Source: Mucilaginibacter_A sp964244955 (lineage in GTDB: Bacteria > Bacteroidota > Bacteroidia > Sphingobacteriales > Sphingobacteriaceae). Taken from it: a stretch of DNA of 64,000 nt. Shown here in pieces: positions 41,738 through 49,252 of this stretch (positions are counted from its first letter, which is position 1; each line of letters begins with the position of its first letter). The notes beneath the pieces were generated by a model. The model saw only the letters and a program-made list of their open reading frames with translations. It was not told where the DNA came from and made no database searches. The translations under genes and the position numbers were made by a program. Where the stretch lies: assembly GCA_964244955.1 (NCBI GenBank), contig CAXTKQ010000004.1, forward strand, positions 1 through 64,000, read 5' to 3'.

Positions 41738-41765
41738 ATGCTGTTTTTACTCGTAAAAATATATC
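41738..41765 (-). repeat. Dispersed element supplying the stop codon of murF-alr
   Basis: Core on the minus strand (41738-41749). The TAA of TAAAAACAGCAT is the stop codon of the fused murF-alr gene, and the tail lies in its last codons. Confidence 0.75.
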
Positions 41766-44215
41766 CTTTTTACCCGTTGGGAAATATTGGTCAAGATTTC
41801 ATAAGGAATGGTTCCGGCTTGTTGGGCCAGCGTTTCTATCCGAAGTTCTTCGTTAAAAACAATCACTTCGTCATCTTCTTCCACCTCAATTCGGCTCACA
41901 TCCAACATACACATATCCATCGAAATATGGCCGATGGTTGGCGCCAGTTTGCCATTAATGAGCATTTTGCCGTTTCCGTTGCCAAAAACGCGCAAATAAC
42001 CATCGGCATAACCAATGCGAACGGTTGCAATCTGGCCGTCTTTTTCCATTTCATCGTTCCGGCTGTAGCCAATTGTTTCGCCTGCTTTTACTTTTTTAAG
42101 TTGGGAAATACTGGTTTTTAAAGCGGCAACAGGTTGTAACAGATTACTTTGCAAATCATCCGAAGTATCAATTCCGTACAAACCGATGCCGAGGCGAACC
42201 ATATCCAACTGCATTTCGGGGAAGCGGGAAATAGCCGAAGTATTGGCGATGTGTTTGATAAAAGGATAACCCAAAGTTGTTTCTATTTGCCTGCAAACTT
42301 GCTGAAAAGCAGCAAATTGTTGTCGCGTAAATTCATCATGTTTAGCAGAACCGCTGGCCGCCAAATGCGAAAAAACAGATTTTACCTGCAATTGCGGATT
42401 GTTTTTAAGCACCTGGCAAAGCTGTTCCGCTTCGTCGGTTTCAAAACCCAAACGGTGCATCCCGGTATCAATTTTTAAATGGACAGGAAAAGGAATCACT
42501 GATTTTTGACCGATAAAAGAAGCATAGCGTTCCAACAAGTTAAAACTGTAAATCTCCGGTTCCAACTGGTGCTCAAGCAGTTCTGCAAAAGCCGTTAATC
42601 CTGGGTTTAAAACCATGATGGGCAGCGTAATTCCCGCATTCCGCAGCGCAACACCTTCATCCACATAAGCTACGGCCAGGTAATCCACTTTGTTAAACTG
42701 CAAAATCCCGGCAATTTCAAAACTTCCGCTGCCGTACGAAAAAGCTTTTACCATCGCCATCAGTTTTACGCCCGGTTTTAAAATGGATTTGTAATGGTTG
42801 AGGTTGTTTTGAAGTGCGTTTAAATTAATCTCCAAAACCGTTTCATGTGTTTTTTGAGATAAAATTCTGCTGATCCGTTCAAACTCAAAACTGCGCGAAC
42901 CTTTTAACAAAATGGTTTCGTCGCGAAATTGTAGTTGAGGCAATTCCTTCAACAACGATTCTGTGTTTGGGAAAAAGTGTTTTTCCTGAATTTGAAACGC
43001 TTGTTCGTTTTCTGAAATTTTCTTTCCTACGCCAATTAACCGGTCAATTTTTTTTTGTCGGATCAAAGCGGAAACCTGTTTGTACAATTCATCGCTTTTT
43101 AAACCCGACTGGTAAATATCCGACAGAATTAACGTTTTTTTCGGATGCTGTTTTTGCCGCTCTAAAAAGTTCAAAGCAATCTCCAAAGAGTTGATATCCG
43201 AGTTGTACGAATCATCAATAACGGAACAATTGTGCGTGCCGTTTTTCAGCTCCAGCCGCATACTTACGGCGTTTAGCGTTTCCATCCTTCGGCCCAAAAC
43301 TTCGGCATTCGTGCCTAAAGCAAGTGCCGTAGCCCAGCAAAGCAAAGCGTTTTCTACCGAAGCTTCATCGGTAAAAGGAATGCTGCACACCAATTTTTTG
43401 CCGGTAAAAACAGCATTGATTTGGGTTTTCCCGATAAAGGTTTCCTGTTCCAAAACAAACAAATCGGCTTGTTTTGATTTTTTGCTGATGGTAAAAGTCT
43501 TCAACCCGTTCAATTCCTGCGCGGTCTCTTCCGGTGCCTGGTCCTGATTATAAACCAGCAAATGCACGTTTTTAAACAGCTTTAATTTCTCCTTCAGCTT
43601 CTCGTTTCGGCTGGTAAAACCTTCATCATGTGCGGCGGCAAAATGTGTTAATACGCCGATGGTTGGTTTGATCATTGCTTCCAGCCGTTCCATTTCTCCA
43701 GGCAAAGAAATCCCGGCTTCAAAAATCCCCAGTTCGTTTTGCGCAACAATTTGCCAAAGCGAAAGCGGAACACCGGTTTGCGAGTTGTAACTTTTCGGGC
43801 TGCGTACCACGTTTTTATCCGGCGAAAGCAATTGGTACAGCCATTCTTTAACCACTGTTTTGCCGTTGCTGCCAGTTGTCGCCATCACTTCTAAGTCAAA
43901 TTGGCTGCGATGAAAAGCGGCCAGTTGCTGCAAGGCCGGCAATACTTCTTTTACCACTAAAAAATTGGCGTTGTTTAGTTCTGCGGGAATTTGATAACCT
44001 TCTTTCACCACAAAACTGAAAACGCCGACAGCAAATAATTCGGGAATAAACGAATGCCCGTCGCGCTTTCCGTTCAAAGCAAAAAACAAAGAAGTTGTTG
44101 GATTGCTGATGCGGCGGCTATCGGTCAGTAAATGTTCAATTTCAACATCTCGCGCAATGCTTCTTTTAGCACCTAAAATTTCACTGATTTTTTGAATAGA
44201 ATAACGACCGGGCAT
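41747..44215 (-). CDS. alr: Bifunctional MurF ligase-alanine racemase (822 aa)
   Basis: The N-terminal half is a MurF-type ligase: LLTDSRRI near 30, ATP-binding ATTGSNGKTVVKEW near 110, ISLPGEM, and DDSYNSD in the C-terminal domain. The second half, from about residue 455, is alanine racemase: LNALQNNLNHYKSILKPG, with the PLP lysine in MAMVKAFSYGSGSFE and the catalytic Tyr region in GIGLYGID. The fusion couples D-alanine supply to addition of D-Ala-D-Ala to the muropeptide and is characteristic of Bacteroidota. Three dispersed-element copies lie inside and are translated: 44157-44168 (GAKRSIA), 43405-43416 (NAVFTGKK) and 42514-42525 (YASFIGQKS). ATG start. Confidence 0.95.
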   Translation of the reverse strand: MPGRYSIQKISEILGAKRSIARDVEIEHLLTDSRRISNPTTSLFFALNGKRDGHSFIPELFAVGVFSFVVKEGYQIPAELNNANFLVVKEVLPALQQLAAFHRSQFDLEVMATTGSNGKTVVKEWLYQLLSPDKNVVRSPKSYNSQTGVPLSLWQIVAQNELGIFEAGISLPGEMERLEAMIKPTIGVLTHFAAAHDEGFTSRNEKLKEKLKLFKNVHLLVYNQDQAPEETAQELNGLKTFTISKKSKQADLFVLEQETFIGKTQINAVFTGKKLVCSIPFTDEASVENALLCWATALALGTNAEVLGRRMETLNAVSMRLELKNGTHNCSVIDDSYNSDINSLEIALNFLERQKQHPKKTLILSDIYQSGLKSDELYKQVSALIRQKKIDRLIGVGKKISENEQAFQIQEKHFFPNTESLLKELPQLQFRDETILLKGSRSFEFERISRILSQKTHETVLEINLNALQNNLNHYKSILKPGVKLMAMVKAFSYGSGSFEIAGILQFNKVDYLAVAYVDEGVALRNAGITLPIMVLNPGLTAFAELLEHQLEPEIYSFNLLERYASFIGQKSVIPFPVHLKIDTGMHRLGFETDEAEQLCQVLKNNPQLQVKSVFSHLAASGSAKHDEFTRQQFAAFQQVCRQIETTLGYPFIKHIANTSAISRFPEMQLDMVRLGIGLYGIDTSDDLQSNLLQPVAALKTSISQLKKVKAGETIGYSRNDEMEKDGQIATVRIGYADGYLRVFGNGNGKMLINGKLAPTIGHISMDMCMLDVSRIEVEEDDEVIVFNEELRIETLAQQAGTIPYEILTNISQRVKRIYFYE
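42495..42528 (+). repeat. Dispersed element inside the alanine racemase part
   Basis: Exact core at 42514-42525 with tail CTGATTTTTGACCGA on the plus strand. On the coding strand it is translated as RYASFIGQKSV in the racemase barrel. Confidence 0.8.
43388..43418 (+). repeat. Full dispersed element (TAAAAACAGCAT class) inside murF
   Basis: CACCAATTTTTTGCCGG tail plus core at 43405-43416 and TTGA: the complete 31-33-base layout within a coding region, translated as NAVFTGKKLV. Confidence 0.75.
44153..44185 (-). repeat. Full dispersed element at the 5' end of murF
   Basis: Exact core at 44157-44168, then AGCACCTAAAATTT. The intergenic copy at 59369 has nearly the same order (AGCACCTAAAAATC). 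It is translated as EILGAKRSIA, a position where MurF proteins normally have a similar ILG segment. Confidence 0.8.
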
Positions 44216-44271
44216 AGCGCGAATTTGAAGATATTTCTGCCAATAGAAGAATTTTAACGATTTTTGGGTTG

Positions 44272-44757
44272 ATGGATTTTGAAGAAAGCAAACCGAAAAT
44301 ACTCGACCCCAAAACAGCTTTGCTGAAAGCCGAGAAATATTGCGTTTACCAGGAACGCGCGCAACAGGAAGTGCGCGACAAGCTGTACACTTTTGGTTTG
44401 CACCAGCGCGATGTAGAAAATATCATCTCGGAACTCATCAGTAATAATTTTTTGAACGAAGAACGTTTTGCAAAAGCATATACTTTAGGGAAATTCAGGC
44501 AGAAAGGCTGGGGCAAAATCAAGATTAAACAGGCTTTGAAACTGAAACGGGTGCCGGACGGCTTGATCAAAAAAGCATTACAGCAAATTGATCTGGACGA
44601 TTACCTGCAAAAGCTAAAAGGTATTCTGGAGAAAAAAGCCCCTTTATTGAAAGAAAAAGATGCCTATAAAAGAAGCTATCAGTTAAAACAGTACGCTTAT
44701 GGCAAGGGCTACGAAGGCGATTTGGTAGCTGAAGTTTTGAAAGCCAACGACTTATAA
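44272..44757 (+). CDS. recX: RecX family regulatory protein (161 aa)
   Basis: All-helical protein with RecX repeats: ALLKAEKYCVYQERAQQEV, VENIISELISNNFLNEERFA, FRQKGWGKIKIKQALKLKRV and YAYGKGYEGDLV. It modulates RecA filaments. recA is not in the window, but recR is. The start is the ATG at 44272; a TTG one codon earlier is in frame. The gene contains a near-element (CCTATAAAAGAAGCTATC, about 44663-44680) translated as YKRSYQ. Confidence 0.9.
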   Translation: MDFEESKPKILDPKTALLKAEKYCVYQERAQQEVRDKLYTFGLHQRDVENIISELISNNFLNEERFAKAYTLGKFRQKGWGKIKIKQALKLKRVPDGLIKKALQQIDLDDYLQKLKGILEKKAPLLKEKDAYKRSYQLKQYAYGKGYEGDLVAEVLKANDL

Positions 44758-44770
44758 AAAAATGAAAAAA

Positions 44771-44798
44771 AAGCTTGCCAAAGGCTTGTGTTTTTTTT
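44771..44798 (+). terminator. Weak terminator of recX
   Basis: AAGC and GCTT around GCCAAAG-like loop followed by TTTTTTTT. The short stem makes it weak, but the T run directly after the recX stop supports it. It overlaps the -33 region of the tRNA promoter. Confidence 0.5.
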
Positions 44799-44815
44799 GA
44801 ATCTGTATATATTTG
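44785..44815 (+). promoter_or_regulatory. Promoter of tRNA-Gly
   Basis: -33 CTTG (44785-44788), 19 bases, then a perfect -7 box TATATTTG (44808-44815), ending 10 bases before the tRNA. This is the best spaced Bacteroidota-type promoter in the window. Confidence 0.75.
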
Positions 44816-44825
44816 CAACCGCAAT

Positions 44826-44898
44826 GCGAAAGTAGCTCAGTTGGTAGAGCGCAACCTTGCCAAGGTTGAGGTCGCGAGTTCGAACCTCGTCTTTCGCT
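44826..44898 (+). tRNA. tRNA-Gly (GCC)
   Basis: A complete cloverleaf of 73 bases: acceptor GCGAAAG with CTTTCGC, D-arm with AGCTCAGTTGGTAGAGC, anticodon arm CAACCTTGCCAAGGTTG with anticodon GCC, and T-arm GCGAGTTCGAACCTCGT. CCA is not encoded. Confidence 0.97.
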
Positions 44899-44924
44899 CT
44901 TAGCCTCACAAGCTTCACCCTAAA

Positions 44925-44953
44925 TCCCTCTTCAAAAGAGAGGGACTTTTTTT
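44925..44953 (+). terminator. Terminator after tRNA-Gly
   Basis: TCCCTCT and AGAGGGA form a 7-base stem, followed by C and eight T. Confidence 0.85.
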
Positions 44954-44993
44954 AGAGAGGAAATTTAGTTTAGAGGAATAACCAACATTACTT

Positions 44994-45078
44994 GCTCGGG
45001 TGGTGGAACTGGTAGACACGCAGGACTTAAAATCCTGTTCCCGTTAAAGGAGTGCGGGTTCGATTCCCGCCCCGAGTA
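44994..45078 (+). tRNA. tRNA-Leu (UAA)
   Basis: An 85-base class II tRNA with a long variable arm. Acceptor GCTCGGG with CCCGAGT (one G-U pair), D-arm GGTGGAACTGGTAGACACG, anticodon arm CAGGACTTAAAATCCTG with anticodon TAA, and T-arm GCGGGTTCGATTCCCGC. CCA is not encoded. Confidence 0.97.
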
Positions 45079-45115
45079 CAAAGCCTGATACCAAAGTATT
45101 GGGCTTTGTTATTTC
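45079..45115 (+). terminator. Terminator after tRNA-Leu
   Basis: CAAAGCC and GGGCTTTG form a stem with inner pairs (ATAC/GTAT), followed by TTATTTC. It lies directly after the tRNA. Confidence 0.65.
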
Positions 45116-45997
45116 ATCTCTATGTATTATACCTACTATTTTACAATCTGAAAAAAGCAGCCGCTATTACATTGGCCATACTTCAAATTTGGAAATTGTT
45201 TAAACTTTTTTTGGCCAATGCTTCTTTTACCCTATAAAAACTGGTGTTTGTATCAGCCTAACCAAATCAAAACATATTGCCACCAATTTTTATAGGGTAA
45301 AAGAAGCATTGGCATTTTTCCTTGTATAAATTCAAGCAGCTTTTAAAACAGAAATGTGTTTGTTCTAAGCCAGGCTTGTCGTGGAATGTTTTATCCTGTT
45401 CCTATCGTTTTTAACTTGGAATTAAAACCAGCACATGGTAAAAGCTTAAATTTTTATCGGAATAAAAAATAATCTTATTATATTTCTTACTTTGACCTCC
45501 TGTTAATTCAGTGCTAATTAATTGTTAAGGAATTAATATGGAGCCGAAACTTGTACTTTATCCAGCATTTAATTTTGTTTTTGATAAATACAAAAAGCGT
45601 ATTTGCGCTGGTATGCCTGCTATTGCCAAACCCAGGCTTACCGCAGAAAAAACTACTTTAAGCAACAACAGCTTAAAAAACTACTGGGTTTCATCCGTCT
45701 TCAGCACAAAACCCTGCCGCAAATACTTGCCGTCAATACAAGTTGACCGGTTCAAATTATGTTTTGCACCATGACAAAGCAGTAATTTTTGGTGAAGGCT
45801 GCAGCAGCAAACCCAATTACCCAAACTAAACATTAAAAAAAATATGCCTATGGTAAAAAAAACAGAAGCTTAAAAAAGGGTTCGAGCAATGCCAGCACAT
45901 TTAACCCAAAAACCGGATTTGCCAAAAGCAGGAACGGCAACCAAGTCATCCCCAACAGGGAAAAACCAACCAATGTACTTAAACAATATTTAAACAT
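45116..45997. other. 880-base region without a clear gene
   Basis: Apart from the inverted element pair at 45214-45313, this region holds only weak open frames. A 78-codon frame starts at 45538 behind TAAGGAATTAAT. Between about 45676 and 45999 two short coding-like stretches occur in different frames, the second ending TGA across the ATG of the SusC gene. No domain is recognised. It could be a decayed gene or a long leader of the SusCD operon. No sigma/anti-sigma pair is present. Confidence 0.45.
45214..45313. repeat. Archetypal inverted pair of dispersed elements
   Basis: Two 33-base arms (45214-45246 and 45281-45313) are reverse complements at 32 of 33 positions. They begin GCCAATGCTTCTTTTACC and end TGGTG. 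The spacer is 34 bases. GCAT ends lie outward. The arms define the element's full length and look like the terminal repeats of a 100-base REPIN- or MITE-like unit. Confidence 0.9.
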
Positions 45998-48900
45998 ATG
46001 ATAAAACTTTTACAGCCTTTTTGCCAAAAGCAACGCGCCATTGGCAAATACCGGATGCTTATTTTATTATTGCTTGTAGGCATAAATACGGCTGAAGCAA
46101 AATTAGAAACCGACCCAAATTTAAACACACGCATTACGCTAAAGCTTAAAAATGCAATGGGTTATTCGATAGCCCATAATAGCATTTTGATTGGTAAAAA
46201 ACAGCTTTCCGAAGACGCGGCGCAGCAACAGGACCATACGGTGAGAGGGCAGGTAACCGACAGCAAAGGCGTACCGCTAACAGGGGTAAGCGTACTGATA
46301 AAAGGCACAAAAACCGGCGCAACCACCAATGAAAACGGGATGTACAGCCTCATTTTGCCTAATGGAAACGCAACTTTGGTATTCACTTACATCGGTTTTG
46401 TTACCCGGGAAGTAGCGGTGAACAACCAAGCGGTCATCAATATAAAGATGTCAGAATCGTCCAACGCACTAAACGAAGTGGTTGTAACGGCATTAGGCAT
46501 CAACCGGCAAAAGCGTTCTATCGGTTATGCCGTAACAGAACTGAAAGGCGAAGAATTTACACAGGCGCGCGAAAACAACGTAGCCAACGCACTAAGCGGT
46601 AAAGTTGCCGGTGTAAATGCCATCGGTACATCAACCGGACCGGGCGGTTCCAGCCGTGTGGTTATTCGTGGCAACGGTTCGTTGACCGGCGAAAACCAGC
46701 CTTTGTATGTAGTCAACGGGATGCCGATTGACAACTCTACACCCGGAGGCCCGCCTACCATCAATGGCATTACCAACAACGTTGACCGGGGAGACGGCAT
46801 CAGCGGCATTAACCCGGACGATATTGAAACGATGACGGTACTGAAAGGCGGCACGGCAGCAGCGCTTTACGGATCGAGGGCTGCAAATGGCGTTATCTTA
46901 ATTACCACCAAAAAAGGCCGGGCGCAAAAAGGGGTCGGTATCGAATACAATTCAACAGCAACCGTAGAAAATATTGCCGTTTTCCCAAATTATCAATATC
47001 AATACGGCCAAGGAGACAACGGGATTATGCCAACAAACCTAAGCTCGGCACAAACAACCGGAAGGCGTTCTTGGGGCGCAAAAATCAATGGTTCAACTGA
47101 TTATGTTGCTGCCGATGGTTTGAGACATCCTTATACCCCCCAAAAAGACAACCTGAAAAATTTTTATCAAACAGGCTCCACCTTTACCAATACTTTGGCT
47201 TTTACCGGTGGGTCTGATGCGCTGACTTACCGTTTTTCTGCTTCTGATTTAAACAGTAAAGGCATATTGCCCGGCACAACTTACGACCGTAAAACAGGAA
47301 ACCTGGCCTTGAACGGAAAATTAGGCAGTAAAATAAGCATTGAGGCTTTGGCACAATACAACCTGGAAACCGCCCACAACCGCACTGGTGCCGGAGATGC
47401 CTTGGGTAACCCAAACTGGTTGCCTTACATGATTGCCAATACGGCCGATGTGCGCTGGCTGAAACCAGGTTACGATGCCAATGGCAATGAAATTGTTTGG
47501 AACGATGCATCAGTTGCATCAAACGGTTATTTCGTCATCAACAAATACAAAGAAGACGATACCAAAAACAGGTTTATAGGCCAGGGAACTGTTGCGTATG
47601 AGCCGGTAAAAGACTTGGTGTTTAAAGGCACCATCAGCAGGGATTTTTACAATTACAATTACGCCAATATATTGCCAACCGGTACTTTGTATGTTCCAAA
47701 CGGATCATATACTGCTATAAAATCTGATGTTTCAGAAACAAACAGTTTGGCTACAGTTACTTATAAAACAAAAGTGGCCAGCAATTTTAATGTATCTGGT
47801 TTAGGGGGTGTAAACAGCCGCAGTTTTATCAACGAACAATTAAATTTGAACGGCTCTACTTTTACCATCCCCTATTTTTACAGCTATACAAATCTGGCTA
47901 CGGCATCTACAGTGCCTTATAATGCACATTTAAAAACCAATTCAATTTTTGGCTCGGCTGATTTTGATTACAAAAGCTTGTTCTTTTTAACCGTTACCGG
48001 CCGTAAAGATTGGTTTTCAACTTTAAGCCCGGCCCACAACAGTATTTTTTATCCAAGTGTGGGCGGAAGTTTTATTTTATCTGATGCCGTAAAACTGCCT
48101 GCTGTTTTTAACCTGGTAAAATTGCGGGCAGATTATGCGCAAGTTGGCAGTTCTACCCCGGATCCATATGTTGTCAATTTAACTTATAGCAACGTTCCAA
48201 GTTCTGGCCCTACCTTGCAAAATGTTACCAGCGGCCAAATCACCAATACAAATTTGCGGCCTTTAACTTCTACCACAAAAGAAGGCGGTATTGAATTGCA
48301 AATGCTTAAAAACCGTTTAAGCTTTGATGTAACCTATTACGACCGTAAAACCACAAACGATATTGTTAATTCTACCATATCCTCCACTTCCGGTTATAAC
48401 AGTGTTGTTTTAAACGTGGGCGAAGTTGACAACAAAGGGATAGAGTTGTTGATTAACGGTACGCCAATAAAAAGCAACAATTTTAGCTGGAATGCCAGTT
48501 ATAATTTCTCTTACAATAAAAACCGTGTCCTAAAATTAACGGATAATATTAACTCCATGCAATTGGCCAACACCGTGAATAGCTGGGCTTACATCAATAA
48601 CATTGTGGGTTATGCAGCAGACCAAATTGTTGGAACGCGCATACAAAAAGACGCAGGCGGAAATGTGGTTTTTAATAAAACTACAGGCTTGCCGGTTGCA
48701 ACAGGTTTACAAGTGTTAGGAAATGGTGTTGCACCATATACCATGGGTTTTACCAATAATTTCAGGTACAAACGCTTTACATTAAGCGTATTGCTGGATG
48801 GAAAATTTGGCAACAAAGTATTTTCTTTAATGGAAGTTTATGCAACCCGTTTAGGTTTGCTGAAAACAACTTTGCCCGGCCGCGATGGTGGTTTGCTTTT

Positions 48901-49252
48901 AAGCGGAGTAGACCAAACCGGTGCAGCATACAGTAGAACGGTCCCGGTTACAGGTTTGAGAAATTATTATGACAATTATAAATCGTATTCAGAGTTGTTT
49001 TTGCACGATGGAAGCTTTGTGAAATTAAGGCAACTGATTTTTGCTTACAATATTCCGGTAGCTAATTTAAAGATGGTTAAACTCCAATCGGCAAGCATCT
49101 CCCTTGTTGCCCGGAACCTGGCCATACTTTATAAAAAGACAGACAATTTCGACCCGGAATTCAGTTTTACAAACAGCAATATTCAAGGCATTGAATCTAT
49201 CGGTTTGCCGCACACCCGGTCTTTTGGTTTAAACCTTTCTGTTAAATTTTAA
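45998..49252 (+). CDS. SusC/RagA-family TonB-linked outer membrane protein (1084 aa)
   Basis: Signal segment (MLILLLLVGINTAEA at about 20-34) and a carboxypeptidase-regulatory-like domain at about 83-155 (VRGQVTDSKGVPLTGVSVLI). A SusC signature (LNEVVVTALGINRQKRSIGY) and plug domain with GNGSLTGENQPLYVVNGMPI and GGTAAALYGSRAANGVILIT follow. The rest is a 22-strand barrel ending with an aromatic C-terminus (SFGLNLSVKF). It imports a glycan- or peptide-derived ligand with the lipoprotein encoded next. The stop overlaps the SusD start by one base. No glycosidase or peptidase gene follows, so the substrate cannot be inferred from context. Confidence 0.95.
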   Translation: MIKLLQPFCQKQRAIGKYRMLILLLLVGINTAEAKLETDPNLNTRITLKLKNAMGYSIAHNSILIGKKQLSEDAAQQQDHTVRGQVTDSKGVPLTGVSVLIKGTKTGATTNENGMYSLILPNGNATLVFTYIGFVTREVAVNNQAVINIKMSESSNALNEVVVTALGINRQKRSIGYAVTELKGEEFTQARENNVANALSGKVAGVNAIGTSTGPGGSSRVVIRGNGSLTGENQPLYVVNGMPIDNSTPGGPPTINGITNNVDRGDGISGINPDDIETMTVLKGGTAAALYGSRAANGVILITTKKGRAQKGVGIEYNSTATVENIAVFPNYQYQYGQGDNGIMPTNLSSAQTTGRRSWGAKINGSTDYVAADGLRHPYTPQKDNLKNFYQTGSTFTNTLAFTGGSDALTYRFSASDLNSKGILPGTTYDRKTGNLALNGKLGSKISIEALAQYNLETAHNRTGAGDALGNPNWLPYMIANTADVRWLKPGYDANGNEIVWNDASVASNGYFVINKYKEDDTKNRFIGQGTVAYEPVKDLVFKGTISRDFYNYNYANILPTGTLYVPNGSYTAIKSDVSETNSLATVTYKTKVASNFNVSGLGGVNSRSFINEQLNLNGSTFTIPYFYSYTNLATASTVPYNAHLKTNSIFGSADFDYKSLFFLTVTGRKDWFSTLSPAHNSIFYPSVGGSFILSDAVKLPAVFNLVKLRADYAQVGSSTPDPYVVNLTYSNVPSSGPTLQNVTSGQITNTNLRPLTSTTKEGGIELQMLKNRLSFDVTYYDRKTTNDIVNSTISSTSGYNSVVLNVGEVDNKGIELLINGTPIKSNNFSWNASYNFSYNKNRVLKLTDNINSMQLANTVNSWAYINNIVGYAADQIVGTRIQKDAGGNVVFNKTTGLPVATGLQVLGNGVAPYTMGFTNNFRYKRFTLSVLLDGKFGNKVFSLMEVYATRLGLLKTTLPGRDGGLLLSGVDQTGAAYSRTVPVTGLRNYYDNYKSYSELFLHDGSFVKLRQLIFAYNIPVANLKMVKLQSASISLVARNLAILYKKTDNFDPEFSFTNSNIQGIESIGLPHTRSFGLNLSVKF

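Noticed and set aside
45538..45774. A 78-codon frame before SusC
   Set aside because: It has an ATG and an AGGA-like stretch, but no recognisable domain, and other frames nearby look equally coding. Kept only as part of the unresolved region.
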